Assembly: GCF_000003815.2 (NCBI RefSeq)
Contig: NC_049995.1
Span: 11,034,253 to 11,098,252 of the forward strand
Direction: 5' to 3'
DNA: 64,000 nucleotides
Origin: Branchiostoma floridae
Lineage: Eukaryota; Chordata; Leptocardii; Amphioxiformes; Branchiostomatidae
In this document: positions 32,649 to 46,235 of the stretch, in pieces
How positions within the stretch are numbered: the stretch's first letter is position 1
Layout: every line of letters begins with the position of its first letter
Made by a program: the position numbers and the translations under genes
Notes under the pieces: generated by a model
The model's input: only the letters and a program-made list of their open reading frames with translations
What the model was told of the DNA's origin: nothing
Databases searched by the model: none

Positions 32649-33000
32649 TAAGGGTGGGGGGGCAGACCCCCCTTGAGGGGAGGGGCATGGCATAGGTCAC
32701 CACGTGCAGTTTCTCTGCTATCCACGCTAATCTTTCGGGTTTACATTCAGGTATGGGGGGGGATGGGGGGGGCAGACCCCCCTTGGGGGAGGGGCATAGG
32801 TCACCACGTGCAGTTTCTCTGCTATCCACACTAATCTTTCGGGTTTACATTCAAGTAAGGGTGGGGGGACAGACCCCCCTTGATGGGAGGGGCATAGGTC
32901 ACCAAGTGCAGTTAAGGGTGGGGGGACAGACCCCCTTGAGGGGAGGGGCAAAGGTCACCACGTGCAGTTTCTCTGCTATCCACGCTAATCTTTTGGGACA
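32649..33000. repeat. G-rich minisatellite
   Basis: Four partial units of about 57-105 bp: taagggtggggggacaga, cccccttgaggggagggg, cataggtcaccacgtgcag, then tctctgctatccacgctaatctttcggg. Several runs of four or more Gs per unit. Confidence 0.85.
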
Positions 33001-33030
33001 CCAGAGAATAAGCGCCACCAGCAGAGCAAT

Positions 33031-33240
33031 TACTGTAAATGCCTTAACTTTTGCGAGAGTTTAATTTCATAGTTGGACAGATAAGGAGTTTTTCACAGTG
33101 TTTAAAGTTTGCAGTAGTTGAAAAATCATGTAGTACAGTAGAATTGTAAAACGTGGCACTGATTTCGTGGTAACAGGTCACTGCAAAGCTAGAAATTAAA
33201 ACGACAGTGAACATTTCAAGTTTTACCGAAATACCAGTGG
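33031..33240. mobile_element. Probable one-ended remnant of the TA-MITE
   Basis: tactgtaaatgcctt start, then degenerate gtttaaagtttgcag and gtgaacatttc; the right end is not clear. Confidence 0.35.
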
Positions 33241-36200
33241 TACAAGTGGACATTCCAGAAACTTCCTACGCAAAGAAATGTCACCATATACTTTTCTCCC
33301 CCTCCTAAGTGAAACAGTAAGAAATGGTTTTCATTACATGTTTGAATTAAAGTCTGGCCGCTGTATATATAGATGTCAGTTAGTTTTATTGTTTTAAATG
33401 CCTGCAGGGAGAGAAGCAAAGTAAAGACCTGCAATTGTAACCAAATGTTTGTGGCGTCCGGTCGTTAAGTTTCCCCACTTAAGGATTACATAATATGCCA
33501 TCACAAGGCCACACATAACTAGCTTGGCTCCGGATGTTATTCACACAAAAATAACAACGTGAGACACACAAAAAATAAACGTTCCCCTTCAGCCCAAACT
33601 AACAAAAGTTCAGAGAAATTAAACTCCGACCTCAACAGCACAATCTCCAGTCATAAATTTAAGATCCATTAATTTTGTCCATTCCAAACCTGAATCACTT
33701 CAAAGCCTACATGTATACCATGGAAGACACCAGCAATACATTTGTATTGCCTGGCTTTTCTACCCTGAGGTAATATATGGCTTCTGTCCATTTTCTTTCG
33801 GCATCAGCAGATCTTTCATCCCACAATCACATTTATCTCCTGCCAGGTAGCATTTTGTAGAGAGGAAAAAAAAGACTCGGGAGCTATAATACATCTGGAT
33901 ATCTGGCCACATGTACGTGTAGGGGAACTGTCCCTGACAATATCAACTTGAGAGTTGAAAGGGCGTGCATTAGAGCTTGGTGCCCAAATAGAGACTCTGG
34001 AAACCGTGTGCCCAGGTATGGTTTCCAGTACCTGTTCATAACAGGATTCGTAAATCAGGATTCACCCAGGTACAGGGATCGACCCCATTCGAAATCTGGC
34101 TCCAAGGGGGAATACGCAATCCTTATCCTCCAAATTCCCCTTCTGGGCTGGCAGGTTTCAGACCGTTCATACCAGGATTCGCAAATCAGGATCAATCCCA
34201 GTCTGGTTGAATCTTAATTTGCGAATCCTTGCATAAAGGAGGGTACACATCTTAGAAGATTCCCACTGCAGCCTTGTCTATGCTTAGGCTCTGTAGGGGT
34301 TTGTGCAAGTAAGAGATCCTGTGTCATTAGCAGTTGGTAAATAGGTCTGTAAGTATCTGTAATTCACCCCATCAAGGTGTTATAATGACATAGGGAGTTC
34401 TATAAAAACGAGGAAAAAAATATCTGGCAAAAGAATTGTGCAAACAGAAAATTCACAAAGGTAGCATAACATGACAGAGAACATATGTACTCATATCCTC
34501 TCACTACTGACACCACAATGTTCTTTTCTTCAATCTGTCAAACATGTAACGGTCAAGATGACCATTTCCAAATATCTTTATTTACCTTCGAATGGTTTAC
34601 CTTTAACCACAGTTTCAACTGTCATTTTGCCTCCACTATTTTCTTTCCAAACACCTCTGTAAAAACAAGAAAACACTGACTTTATTTTCAAAAAGATTTG
34701 ACACCTACCGGGTAAGATTTTCTCCAGTGTTGACTGTTGTTTCTTTGCTCGGTACGTAAGATAAGAAACAAACAAGCCGAGGGACTAATAAAAGCAGATC
34801 TACGGTCATCGGCGGTGGTCAATCGAAAACCCAAATATTTGTACAGCACCCTCCTACCATAGTTAGGTGTTAAACAAATTGGTTTTAGACCAGAATGGGT
34901 ATTTGTACAAACACTTTGCTGGCATTTAGGTCATCTTATCGCAGCCTCTACCGAAGTACGGAGTAGCATCGAGCAAAACATCGGTCCGTACAAAGAAATC
35001 CTAGCCATGTAGTAAAGAGAAGAAAATTGAAGTAGTATGGCATTACCTGTCACAGGCATCGGTGATAGCCGAAGCTATCATGTAAGGAACCGTTCAGGGA
35101 AGAAGAAAGACGGGTAGACAGCGGAAAAGATCAGAGGATAATAATATCAGAGAATGGACAGACATGACACTAAGTAAAACACTAAGAAAAATGACGAAAA
35201 CATAGAAGGGTGGAGAAAACTGGTTGCCAAATCTTCTGTGGTGCCAAAATTCAAATACATATAGCTAGGCTAAGGTATAAATGAAAAGAGATCACAGCCT
35301 ACTGTTTTTGCAATTTAGCGATGCCTACAAAAACACGAGTGGGTTACTAGTACACGACGATAATACCCACACACCTGTGCTATTCAAGCCAGGTGCACCT
35401 GTACAGATAAGTTGCAAATCACTGTCAAGTCTTTTGAATGCTTCTCCAATCTCAAGCAATCAAAATAGAAAAATTACCACAAAAAATGTCTGGTATGGTA
35501 ACTCTATAACAAAATGTTTTTTAACCTTCTTCCTACAGCCTAAAGAGAAACAATGAAACAATCAGTGTCAAAATACTACCTCGGCACAGAAAAGGTTAAA
35601 TTCAAACAGTGACTATAGCATATAAATTTTATCCTTTTCTGCAAGCCTTAAACTATATCATACATTACCAGCAGTACCAAAAATCTAGAAATTCTAGATA
35701 ACATTACACTAAGTCTTGTTATAATAGTAGAAAAAAATTGAAGTCTTAATTCTAAAATTCCTCACACTTAAAATCAACCGTTGACAAAACAGATGTGTTA
35801 GCTAACTGCCTATATCAGTTTACAATAGCTCTACTGGTACAAAAATAATTGCGGGTGGACCAAAAAATTCCTCAGTATAGCAGAACAATTGGCCAAGGCC
35901 ACAGCATACTCTATCCTTTCCACATCGGTGCAACCTGCCAAAGAAAAACGCTCTTGCAAATAGTCTGTTAGAATTATTCTATCAAGTCAAATCATTATCC
36001 GAAAACACTATTTCCTCTCCAAAACTACTTCTTAAGATGAATGTTTATTTTACATTAACCTGGAGAAAAAAAGAATGTTATTTGTATCAGTAAAGTAGTA
36101 GTCACCTGTGATATGTTCTGTAGTCCCTGAAACTTGCTCTCACCTCCCCACTCATGTGCACCTTTCTAAGTACCGATCCCCTTTCAGGTCATTCTATTCT

Positions 36201-36479
36201 TTTCTACAGGGGTGACCTAATTTTACAAAAACAGTTTACGTTCACAAAATCATTTTTTCCTTCTTCCTTTCTACAGTTCGTATAGTTTTATGCAGAATAG
36301 CTAAAGAAATAAATTATCAAAATCGTGCATAAGCGAGCGGAATTATGCTGTAAAAAATAAACCTCTCCCCCTACATCATAAGTGGAAGTTCCCGTAAGAC
36401 TGTGATAGACCTACTCAGAGTTGACCTGGCGACCCAGAGGTGGGAAGTACCCTGTAAGGTAAGACAGGGTCATGGGGCG

Positions 36480-37552
36480 TCTGTTCTCAAATGGTCATGA
36501 CTCATTACCAACTGTACAGTTCCGAGTAGACCAGCATTCCGGCCCTTTAAGAAAGGAAGTTGAGAAGTTACAGAAATATCTTGGAGGTTCTGGTCTCAAA
36601 AAGTCAAATGGTCATGACTCATTAACAACAGTTCCGAGTAGACCGGCATTAAGGCCCTATAAGAAAGGAAGTTGAGAAGTTACAGAAACATCTTTGAGGA
36701 ACCCAAGTTTAAAAGGAGTTTGTTCTTAGACAGTCACGAATCATTAGCAACGGTTACACTTCTGGGTAGACCAGCATTCAGGGCCTATGAAGAAAGGGAG
36801 CCAAGAAGTTAGAGAAATATATAGTCCTGAGGTTCTGTTTTATTTAATAGGATTGTGTTCTAAAATGGTCACAAATCATTAGCAACAATTCCAAGTAGAC
36901 CTGCATTCAGACAGCTGAGAAGTTACAGAAATATCTTTGAGGTTCTGTTTTAACAAAAGCTTGTTCTATAATGGTCACGAATCATTACCAACAGTTCTGT
37001 GTAGACCGGCATTCAGGTCCCATGATAAAGAAAGGAAGTTGAGAAGTTACAGAAATATCTTGGAGGTTCTGTTCTGAAATGGTCACGAATCATTAGTAAC
37101 AGTTCTGAGTAGACCAGCATTCGGGCCAGGTATAGTATAAAGAAAGGAAGATAAGAAGTTACAGAAATATCTTTGATTTTCAGGTTCTGTTATAAGAGAA
37201 CCCAAGTTTAATAGGAGTCTGTTCTTAAATGGTCACGAATCATTAGCAACAGTTCCAAGTAGACCTCCGTTCAGGTGGCTGAGAAGTTACAGAAATATAT
37301 TGGAGGTTCTGTCATAAGAGAACCCAAGTTTGTTCTCCAATGGTCATGGCCCATTACCAGCAGTTCTGAGTAGACCTGCATTTGGGCCCTTTAAGAAAGA
37401 AAGCTGAGAAGCTACAGAAATACCTTTGAGTTTCTATTTTAAGAGAACACAATTTCAATAGGAGTCTGTTCTCAAATGGTCATGAGTCATTAGCAACAGT
37501 TACAAGTAGACCTACATTCAGACCCTGAGAAAATCTTTTGAGGTTCTGTTAT
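36480..37552. repeat. Minisatellite, about nine units of 105-147 bp
   Basis: Units begin near 36493, 36610, 36733, 36867, 36975, 37080, 37227, 37340 and 37478. The shared core is ggtcacgaatcattagcaac, agtagaccngcattcag and agaagttacagaaatatctt. Interrupted at the right by the element at 37561. Confidence 0.88.
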
Positions 37553-37560
37553 AAGGGAAC

Positions 37561-37964
37561 TAGAGCTGTGAACCTAAACAAATTTCAGGTACAGGTACAG
37601 GTACCCAGGTTTAGGTACAGGTCCGGACCTGAACATGTACCCAAAGAGTTTATGCAAGTTAAACATGTAGCTAACTGTCTTTTTTTAGTGATAAATTGCC
37701 ATCATTGTATGGAGAATTACACATACAATTTTTACAAAACAATTTTTGCCAAGTTTTCTTAAGTTTCAACTGTAAGATTATTATGATTGTCGCTGCTGAT
37801 TTAGGATTTACTTATCCAGTAGTCTTAAAACGTGGTGTCCACTAGTGCTTTAGTTAGTTTAGGTACAGGTGCAGGTGCAGGTACACAGGTGTCTAGGTCC
37901 TGACCTGTACCTAAACAACTTTTTAGGTACGGTACAGGTACGGGTATTCAGGTACACAGCCCTA
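37561..37964. mobile_element. hAT-type element with AGGTAC-rich interior, inserted in a minisatellite
   Basis: Inverted ends tagagctgtgaacct / aggtacacagcccta, 404 bp, perfect 8-bp duplication aagggaac (37553-37560, 37965-37972). The interior is dominated by direct and inverted aggtac/acaggt. It splits a copy of the minisatellite, so it is younger than that array. Confidence 0.8.
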
Positions 37965-39733
37965 AAGGGAACCCAATCTTAATACTGGGAGCATTAAAAA
38001 AAAGTTCAATGAGGATTGAGGGTCTGCATGCTGTTTTTGGTAATGCGTAGCTGTGTAGGCAACCTATTTTCTGCATAATTCGTTGAGTGAGGTGACCAAA
38101 TATTGCTCAATTGCCTTCCTCAATTGCCTCCACTAAGTCTAAAGTGTTCTTCTAAATGTGTAACAATAAGGACACTTGTTTTCCTGTGCCATTGGGAGTG
38201 TATTCTCTAACGGTCATGTCTCCTTCAATCTGTGATTCATCTGATGATACTCTTTGCATCAAAACAATTTGACTCACTTCCTGGTAGTCTTATGTTGCTA
38301 CTAAATTGCTTACAAAAGTATAGATTACAACTTTTATACTTTCATCTTTGTTGGAAATTCAAATGATGTGAGAATTTTGCCTTCAAAAATATTTGGTACA
38401 ATAAACGTTTCTGGGTCATGGCCAATGAGAACAAGAAAACGAAGGTCAAGTCGATACTGGGCCCCCCTAGCAGCTTCCTAGGGTACTACAGCAGAATTTC
38501 CAGTTTTGATATCTCATGTTTTGGACATGCCTTGGTCATGATTTTACAACAGCATAAAGCTCTTGGGGCAGAGAGTAACTGTGGTGTAGGTTTGGGCCCC
38601 CTTGCAGCTTAATTGAACTGCAGGGGCCATTTGATTCATTCCATAGTAATGCAGGTGCGTGTATGAAAAAGTAACTACCGGTACTAGTATAAGCATATAT
38701 CTAAATTAATGAACAAACCGAAATAGAGACATCTTATCTGCTCAACTTGTATTTCATAGCAACTACCTAACACTCATTATACGTATGTTTACGTCAGGAT
38801 GTTTTTGATACCAGATGGCAGCTGTATGCTTCAAGTTGTGACAACAGAGACTCAAGAACAATACAAACTCTGGCCACACCCTTGACCTTACTTCCTTTCT
38901 TGTTCCAAGACAGAGGGCACAGCCTTAAACAATAAAGCAAAAGTATAGAAGATAATAAGCTTCCTGACACATATACAGGACCAAAGAGCTTGCAATACTG
39001 GGTCTCAAGGGCCTGGAGAAATGCGGCCACTATAGAGAAAAAGCTGATCAACTGACCACAAGCAATAAGTTACACATGATTTTAGTACCCACTGATCTTT
39101 CTCAGCAAGTAACATTGTCTCAATTGCCTCAAAATTCAACTGACACTGCCAATCTACCGTAAATGATTGATATTGCCATGCGCAATGTTGGTAAATTCGC
39201 CGTCAAAGACCTCAGCTCTAATGTTCAGGACATACATGTACGCCAAAATGACCCTATTATCGGGAACTCCAGATACTATTTTAAACTGAGCATCTAATAT
39301 ATGACTGTGTGTGCACTGGTGCATACATTGGAGAAGGGTTATGACTTGTACATATATAACAACATGGTACATGTATCTTCCATACCACCTGAGGTACCAG
39401 ACCAATCGCGGATAGGATCGTCCGACGGCCGTAGAATTTTCTGTGCTTTTAGGTAACATGCACCTATTTCCAAAAGACAAATTTTGAGCCCTGTATTCTC
39501 TGTATAGGATTAGTGACAGCCAGGCAGCCTCAAAAATGTGTGGCACATCCAGACTGAATTCCTTTGTGTCTCTGGATTCAGCTAATGACTGTAACATTTG
39601 TAAAACTTCAGAAGTCAGGTCTTAACCTTAAGGTTAGCATGTGGCGATCTTAAGAGCATGGCAGGTGCTGCCAGACCCCACACATGCTACTGCTGACCAG
39701 ACTGTAAAATGGTTAGGACATGTAGGGTTTGTA

Positions 39734-39917
39734 TAATATCCAAGTAGATCCTATAATGGCATAAGAATTCAGTACCAAACTGGCCAAGGAGTGTAGTCTG
39801 CCAAAAGGTGTCCATTTGCCTTTTTAGCAAAACACACTCCTACTCCTAGGCCGGCTTCACTCCTCTGCCAGCTTTTGATACTATCTTATGCTATCATAGG
39901 ATCTGCTTGGAGATTAG
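39734..39917. mobile_element. hAT-type MITE (same family), 184 bp
   Basis: Inverted ends taatatccaagtagatc / gatctgcttggagattag with an 8-bp duplication ggtttgta (39726-39733, 39918-39925). Confidence 0.85.
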
Positions 39918-40239
39918 GGTTTGTATTGTTTTAATACATTGTTGATTATCCTTTGTTTTAACTAGGGTGAGCCTGCTGGACAGAAGAGCCGATTGGAAGC
40001 AAGGTGACAAAACTAGCCGACTGCTGCCTACACATGTCAGGGATCCCAGCAGTAGTATAATCAAATTCTGGATACTACTAGTACTGAGTACTACTACTAC
40101 TCTTACCCTAACATAAAAATAAGATATACTGGTACTCCTGAAACAAAAATAGGTGTATCAATAAACTGATATGGATTCACACTTAAAAATCTTAGATAAA
40201 TAAAAGTTATGCTGACCACAAATATGTCAAAACACAAAT

Positions 40240-40245
40240 ACACAT

Positions 40246-40274
<29 letters not shown>
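40240..40274. repeat. (CA)n microsatellite
   Basis: Nearly pure CA run. Confidence 0.95.
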
Positions 40275-40278
<4 letters not shown>

Positions 40279-41765
40279 AAATACCACTACTTTTGTGGAG
40301 GTAATATAAATAGTAACTGTACAAGCACAGACACGCACTATCTGATGATGATAACAAACATTGTCAAGGTTTGAACCAGTGATCCGTAAAGGACACATAC
40401 ACACCCACTAGTACATTGCATGCCTCAAGTTATAGAAACATAAATCATTTTACAGCAATGCGTAATAACTCAAAGCTTTCTGATGTTTGACGTTACCCAC
40501 ATGTGAGGGTAATGATTTTCCAAGGCTCCCAGAGCGCCTGCCTTTGGGTGGGCTTATGACACCTTATATCCCATGTCACATTCTGCGCAAGTTTGCAGTT
40601 TGGGAAGAGCCCAAGACCTACAGGAAGCGGCCCGAGTTCCGAGAAATCGAACTAGACAAACACGGATGTGTGTGACAGATGTGCTGAGGCATTGTTGTCA
40701 AGTTCGAGCACCACTACAGTGTACAGTGTACAAGGTGGTTCTATGGGCCCAACGATAGAGGTGGTTGAGATTCTAAAAACACCAATGTTTATATTGTTAG
40801 GCTCATTCCAACACATACCTGGGCCATTACGTACATTTTTGTATGCATTATATGTGGTATACTAGTATATACTTCTATCCAAAATAAGAAACTGAAAAAT
40901 AATCACTGTCTTACTTAGGATAATTGGGCACTATCTGCATATGTAGCTGTGTATTTAAGTAGACAATACCTGCTTGTGTATACTGTATAGTATAGAACAA
41001 AGCCATATAACACCCAAAAAAAATCCTGACTTACAGTTACAATGACTTATGTTTAGGTGAATTAAATGTTGCACCCCTTTCAAAGCCAATGATCGTGGTA
41101 CAGTCATCAAAACTATGCCATTTGCAAGCTGACCATACAATGTATATGGCAGATATTACAAAAAAGAAAGACCACCAGGAAAATACGACTTGTGAAGAAA
41201 AAAAACAGAAAAATGAGAGCAACAAAAAAAGGTTAAACCAGCAACATCTCTCATATGGTACCTCAGGAAGGACAATAACTAATAAGGTGTACAGCCTCAA
41301 CAGTGTGGACACGCTAAACGGATTTGCTTGGAGATGCGGTGTTAAGACTAGTCGTCTGCTGCCTACCTGTGTGTCAGGGACCCCCACAGCGATATCAAAT
41401 ACTGGACGCTAATGCTTATACATTTTGTACATTGATTGTATAGCAACAGTTATACAAGGGAAGCTAGGGACAAACCATAATGATCAAACCTTACATCAGA
41501 AGAAGTCGGTTTGCTGCCTTCAGTTTCTCAACTTTTTCACCCCCGCAAACTCGTGCATAGAACGTGGCTCGCTGCCACCAAAGATCACGAGCAGAACTTT
41601 CCCGCCAGAGTTCACTTAAGGTCATCCGTTGTTGGGCTCGACATTCCAACACTACTGGCCGACGTCCAAGACTTCGTAAGTTTCATCCAGCGGATTTCAG
41701 CGTCAGTGCCAAGACTGGAGAGAGGAATGATATAGACGCCATTTTGTCAAGGTGTGAAATTCTCA

Positions 41766-42141
41766 CCCCTATATCTGTTGGCAGGCAGTGCCGATGACAA
41801 GTGTGTAGGAAGTTGGCAATGCTACTATGTATAAGCTCATGCTGTAGTCATGCATTTATCCCAAGTCTTGGTATGGGACACATTTGTAGCCAATGTGACA
41901 CATGCGACCGTGCCATGGATATACATTGGGAGGCATACTAGATAGACTGCATTGGGACTACTAGTCTAGATATCTGACAAGACTGCATAGTTTCCTTCTT
42001 TCTTACCCCTATATCTGTTGGCAGCTAGTGACGATGACATGTGTGTAGGAAGTTGGCAAGGCTACTATGTATAGGGCATACTAGATAGACTGCGTTTGGG
42101 ACTAGTTATCTGACAAGACTGCTTAGTTTCCTTCTTTCTTA
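41766..42141. repeat. Two-copy tandem repeat
   Basis: cccctatatctgttggcag ... gtgtgtaggaagttggcaa ... agactgc-tagtttccttctttctta occurs twice (41768 and 42007), the second with a deletion. Confidence 0.85.
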
Positions 42142-42482
42142 CCCTCCACTTGGCTTCTATGTATACGATATACATGCTTGTAACCTGAAATTCTGAATAA
42201 AGATCTGTTTGTTTCTTTGTATTCCTTATCGTTTTCTAAAGAAAATGGTACGTTCCAGTTATTCGAAAAAGTCACCCTGTTCACAAACAACAGGTCTCAC
42301 AATCCCCCTCCCACTAAACTTTATCCACTGTAATCATTTACTGTATTGGCTTCACTAAGAATTATATTTATCTCTTGTATGTTAGTTCTCCCTTACCACC
42401 ATTTCCTTACTGTTTGTTTCAGATATTGAAAAGTTCCCAAAAGATTCCATTTGTACGAGAAAACTCCAACATCTCTCAATTA

Positions 42483-42672
42483 CTGTAAATGCATTTAAGT
42501 TAGCGGAAATTTAAGTTCGCGGTAGCAGGAAAATGGACTTTTTGGTTTTAATTTTGCGATAGCACTATGCACTGTTATGGAAAAATGTTTGCGGTTGTTT
42601 TGATTTCGCGGTGAAGCGGCCACCGTGAAAACTGCGAACATTAAACCACCACAAAAGTTTCTGCATTTACAG
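42483..42672. mobile_element. TA-flanked MITE copy
   Basis: ctgtaaatgca / tgcatttacag ends with TA flanks and the same ttcgcggt interior, partly mutated. Confidence 0.8.
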
Positions 42673-43160
42673 TATATCAGTTCTCTCTATCTTCCATCAT
42701 TTCCTTACTTACTGTTTGCTTCAGCTATGATTGAAAAGTTCCCGAATGATTCCATATTGTGTCAGCAAACTATTATTCCAGACAAGAAAAATGACACCTT
42801 CCTTCCTCTGAGCCCCATTGACCACCAGGCCAGCAGTAATTGCTCTGTGGTCCCATGTGGCTGGGGTAATGGGTAATTACAGGTTAGTTAAGGGGTGGCG
42901 GACAAGAGGCTTACCTGGAAATTGATTGGCCATTAAAACTGGCCTTCCTACTGAAGGAAATCGCAGGTGACTCATCAGAGGGGAAGTACAGTCAAACCTG
43001 TTAACAGCACTGTGACCAACAATAGCACAAATAGTCCAGTGGCTAGCGATGCTGCCTCTGGACCAAGATGTATGGCAATGATGTATTGTGTATAAATGGG
43101 AAATGTAATCAAACAAACAGTGACAGACACACAGATATACATGTAATGTACATGTACATT

Positions 43161-43162
<2 letters not shown>

Positions 43163-43196
<34 letters not shown>

Positions 43197-43280
43197 ACAC
43201 ACACACTGACAGAAGCACACACACACACACGCAGACATACATTGCACATGTACATAGACACACACACACAGACAGACAGC
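43163..43280. repeat. (CA)n microsatellite cluster
   Basis: Interrupted CA/ACAG runs; source of long low-complexity frames on both strands. Confidence 0.95.
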
Positions 43281-44837
43281 CAAAACATAGCTTAACTCCC
43301 TTCTCTGGAGTAAAAAGCTTAACAAACTACTCAAGACCCTGTAATTAGAATTACAGGCAATCTAGAAAACGACGAGCTGTCCTTTCTTAACAAGCTTCTT
43401 TAACAAGGTAATTCCCAGGTCGTCACAGATCCCAGCTCAGACAATTACGCTAATAAATACCCTGCTAAATCCAGCTGGAGGCAATTCTCTTCCCAATCTC
43501 CTGGTCGCCTTGAGACAGATCAGCATTCTGACATGACAATCTTGTAATGAGAGGAGTAATAAAGGAGTAATATGCTGCAAATTCAATTTTCGCTGTAGAG
43601 GGGGAGAGAAGGTTTCAACAGCCCCCATTTTTACAAGTTCACAGCTAAAATATTCTGTAGTATAGTAGTAAAACAGTGGAAATGCATATTTTTTGTTGAC
43701 GTGAATTTGGGCTACTAATGCAAAAATAATGCAACATTTTAAAAATTTCAAACTTGAAACCTACAATATGTACTACATGTACACAGGATAAAATATGAGA
43801 TTACGAACAAGATATTTGCCATGACGTGGAAAGATAAAAGATTTGTCATTACGAAGTTTCCATTAATATCATAATTGTCAACAGTTTACAGAAAGAAATT
43901 CCAAACTGCCAGTAGAAAAGGTGCACAAACTATTGACAAAAATACCTTCCTCTCACAGCTGCCCAACCTGCAGGAGTTAGTGCTTAGTGTCACACAATTC
44001 ACTAATAATCCCCCTACATCCAATCATTTTTGGTATGTTCCTAGAGGGTCTGCATGCTCTTTTCCGTAAGGCATAGGCAGGTCTTTTTAATTTTCCATAA
44101 TTCGTAGGAAAGCTATTTCATTTTACATAATTCGAAGTGGGATGAAGCGGAAAGAGTTGGTAGCCTTCGTGAATTTAACGTTTAGCATAGTCAGCCATCC
44201 CAAATTTAGCGTACATCGTTGTCAGGACCCCCATGCATACTCTCTTCCTATGTACCTTTAACATTTCTGGCAAAGCAATCCTGGCTATCAAACCCTCTTA
44301 AGTGTTTCACTCAAAGGTCATCAAAGGACATTGGCCGTCTGACCTTCTGGTTACCAAGAATCAGTCATAGGCTTCTGAACACCATATGCATCTTATTATG
44401 CCCCCCTCCCAACATACTGTATGTCACGAAATGTTCGCTCGCTGTTTTAGCAGTGAGGTCTCAACAGTGAAATCATCAAACAGGAAAATATCTTCATGTA
44501 TTCTGTGTTCCAAAAAAGTACTAACAGATACGTAACAAATCAGGAAAAATATAATACTAACAGGTGGTCTTCATATCAACTGAAATTACTAGTACTAGTA
44601 GTACAAAATATTAAGACTGGAATTCCTGCTACAGTACAATGGAAAGCAGCTAGCGGGCCCAAACTGTGTCTTCAATTTTCCCGACACCTACCAACATACC
44701 AAATATATTAGAAAGATCCATCTATGACTTCTCATTATAGCCGTCACATTATCCATGATCTTAGTTCGGGCATATCGATGGAAGATTGGCCATATTTAAG
44801 ATCGACAGAGGGCTGTGCGTATTTTTCAGCTGAAAAC

Positions 44838-44970
44838 CGTCCCTGTCACATATAAGCCATACTTTGTACCTTGTTCAATTGTTGTGCAATTAAGTTATTA
44901 TTATAAGCGAGGCTTGGGCAATTGCCGCAGAATCGTCGTTCGATCGATTTTTGCAAAATGTGACAGGGGC
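44838..44970. repeat. Short copy of the CCCCTGTCACA MITE
   Basis: Inverted ends gtccctgtcacat and atgtgacaggggc, 133 bp apart; same termini as 17387-17793. Confidence 0.55.
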
Positions 44971-45370
44971 ATAAGCAAGTTATGGTGTCTACAGACAAAA
45001 GAAAACAGACACACACACATAAAAATAACCTTCTTGCAAAGGTAAGAAAATTAGAGTGGAAAGATAAGGGATATAGTTCAAGGCCCCCTCAATAATAGAA
45101 TAATCCCAACTGGAAATCCCCAGCTTTATTTTATTGGGTTGGCAGAAACATCCGAAGAAACCAAGCCAAACTGCATGTCTCAAGCACCTGGTCACAATTA
45201 GTACAAAAACTCTGGCAAAGTTCAGCCAAAGTTTGAGGCACTTGCACTCTTGGGAAGGGCAAATGACAAAACATATTGTTACTGATTATTGGGAGGGCCA
45301 ACTACTCTCTCTTTGCAGAATTGTGAGGAGCATACAATAGGCGGGGTTAAATCCCAAGTGTCTGCAGTGG

Positions 45371-45655
45371 CTGCCGTTCGGCGCTAACTCAGGTGACCTC
45401 AATACAACAGCAACTGGCCCATGTGCAGCCAAAGGACTGTAGGAAGGACCCCTACTCTTTTCTATAAGTGTTCTGGGTTCTTTTACGTGCTTGTGTGGCT
45501 CTCCTCAAACACAGGACCTCCATTTAACGGTGTCCTATCTGACGGACTGCCTTAACCAAAGCTAGGTACTCATTTCTGAGTGTGGTGAGGAAAGTTGTGT
45601 TAAGTGCCATTCCCAAGGGCACAAGATCGGTGGCACATCAACGGATTCAAATCAA
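45371..45655. repeat. Dispersed repeat shared with 186-430
   Basis: Shared gctaactcaggtgacctcaatac, gcca-aggact, ggaaggacccct, tgtgttaag-gcc-ttcccaag and atcaac-gattcaaa in the same order. Confidence 0.7.
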
Positions 45656-46020
45656 ACACCCTACCGTTTGCACCCCACAACTGCAAGTAAAATGGTACCT
45701 AGTTTTTCAATAGCCCGGGGCCAGGTGTCAATAGGGCAGACTTTTGACATACAGCTGGCTTGGATAAGGCTATAAATAACAGCTAAAAGCCCACTTGTTG
45801 GAGTCCTAGCCCCAGGCTAGATAGATGGTGAGATATCAGTGGCTCACTGGTGGGAACAGTGGGTTTAGGATATTTTATGGTGAACAACTGTGGACTAGAA
45901 AGATGCTATGGCAAAGGGCATAACAATTCATTTTCTAGGTTATTGGACATTTTAAGTAGAGTTTTGGCAAGAGGACGTCAAGATAACTCAGGACTAGAAG
46001 GGAAGGTTTACACCAACACA

Positions 46021-46235
46021 GTGAGACCGCATGGCGCAGCGACAGCGTGTTTGGCTCAAGACCGGGTCTCGGGTTCGAATCCTGCTGTTTCACTGATTTT
46101 GTTTCCTTGGGAAAGGCACTTTACACAGTTTTACTCACTTTACTCAGGTGAAAATGAGTACCTAGCTTCAGCTAGGGCCGTCCCTCAGATAGGATGTTAA
46201 ATGGAGGTCCCATGTTCGGGGAGAGCCACAACCCA
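46021..46235 (+). mobile_element. tRNA-derived SINE, family 2
   Basis: Head gaccgcatggcgcagcgac (box A) and cgggttcgaatcct (box B), then cttgggaaaggcactttaca and gtgaaaatgagtacct. Relatives: 30098-30220 (minus) and body-only 26311-26465. Confidence 0.7.

Noticed and set aside
39154-39597. 147-codon open frame on minus strand
   Set aside because: No recognisable motif; no phase-compatible link to the sulfatase transcript.
42877-43334. Cysteine/valine-rich frames of 119-130 codons on the minus strand
   Set aside because: Translation of a CA microsatellite.
46024-46095. tRNA gene candidate
   Set aside because: Box A and B are present but the acceptor-stem ends do not pair and a SINE body follows; treated as a SINE head.
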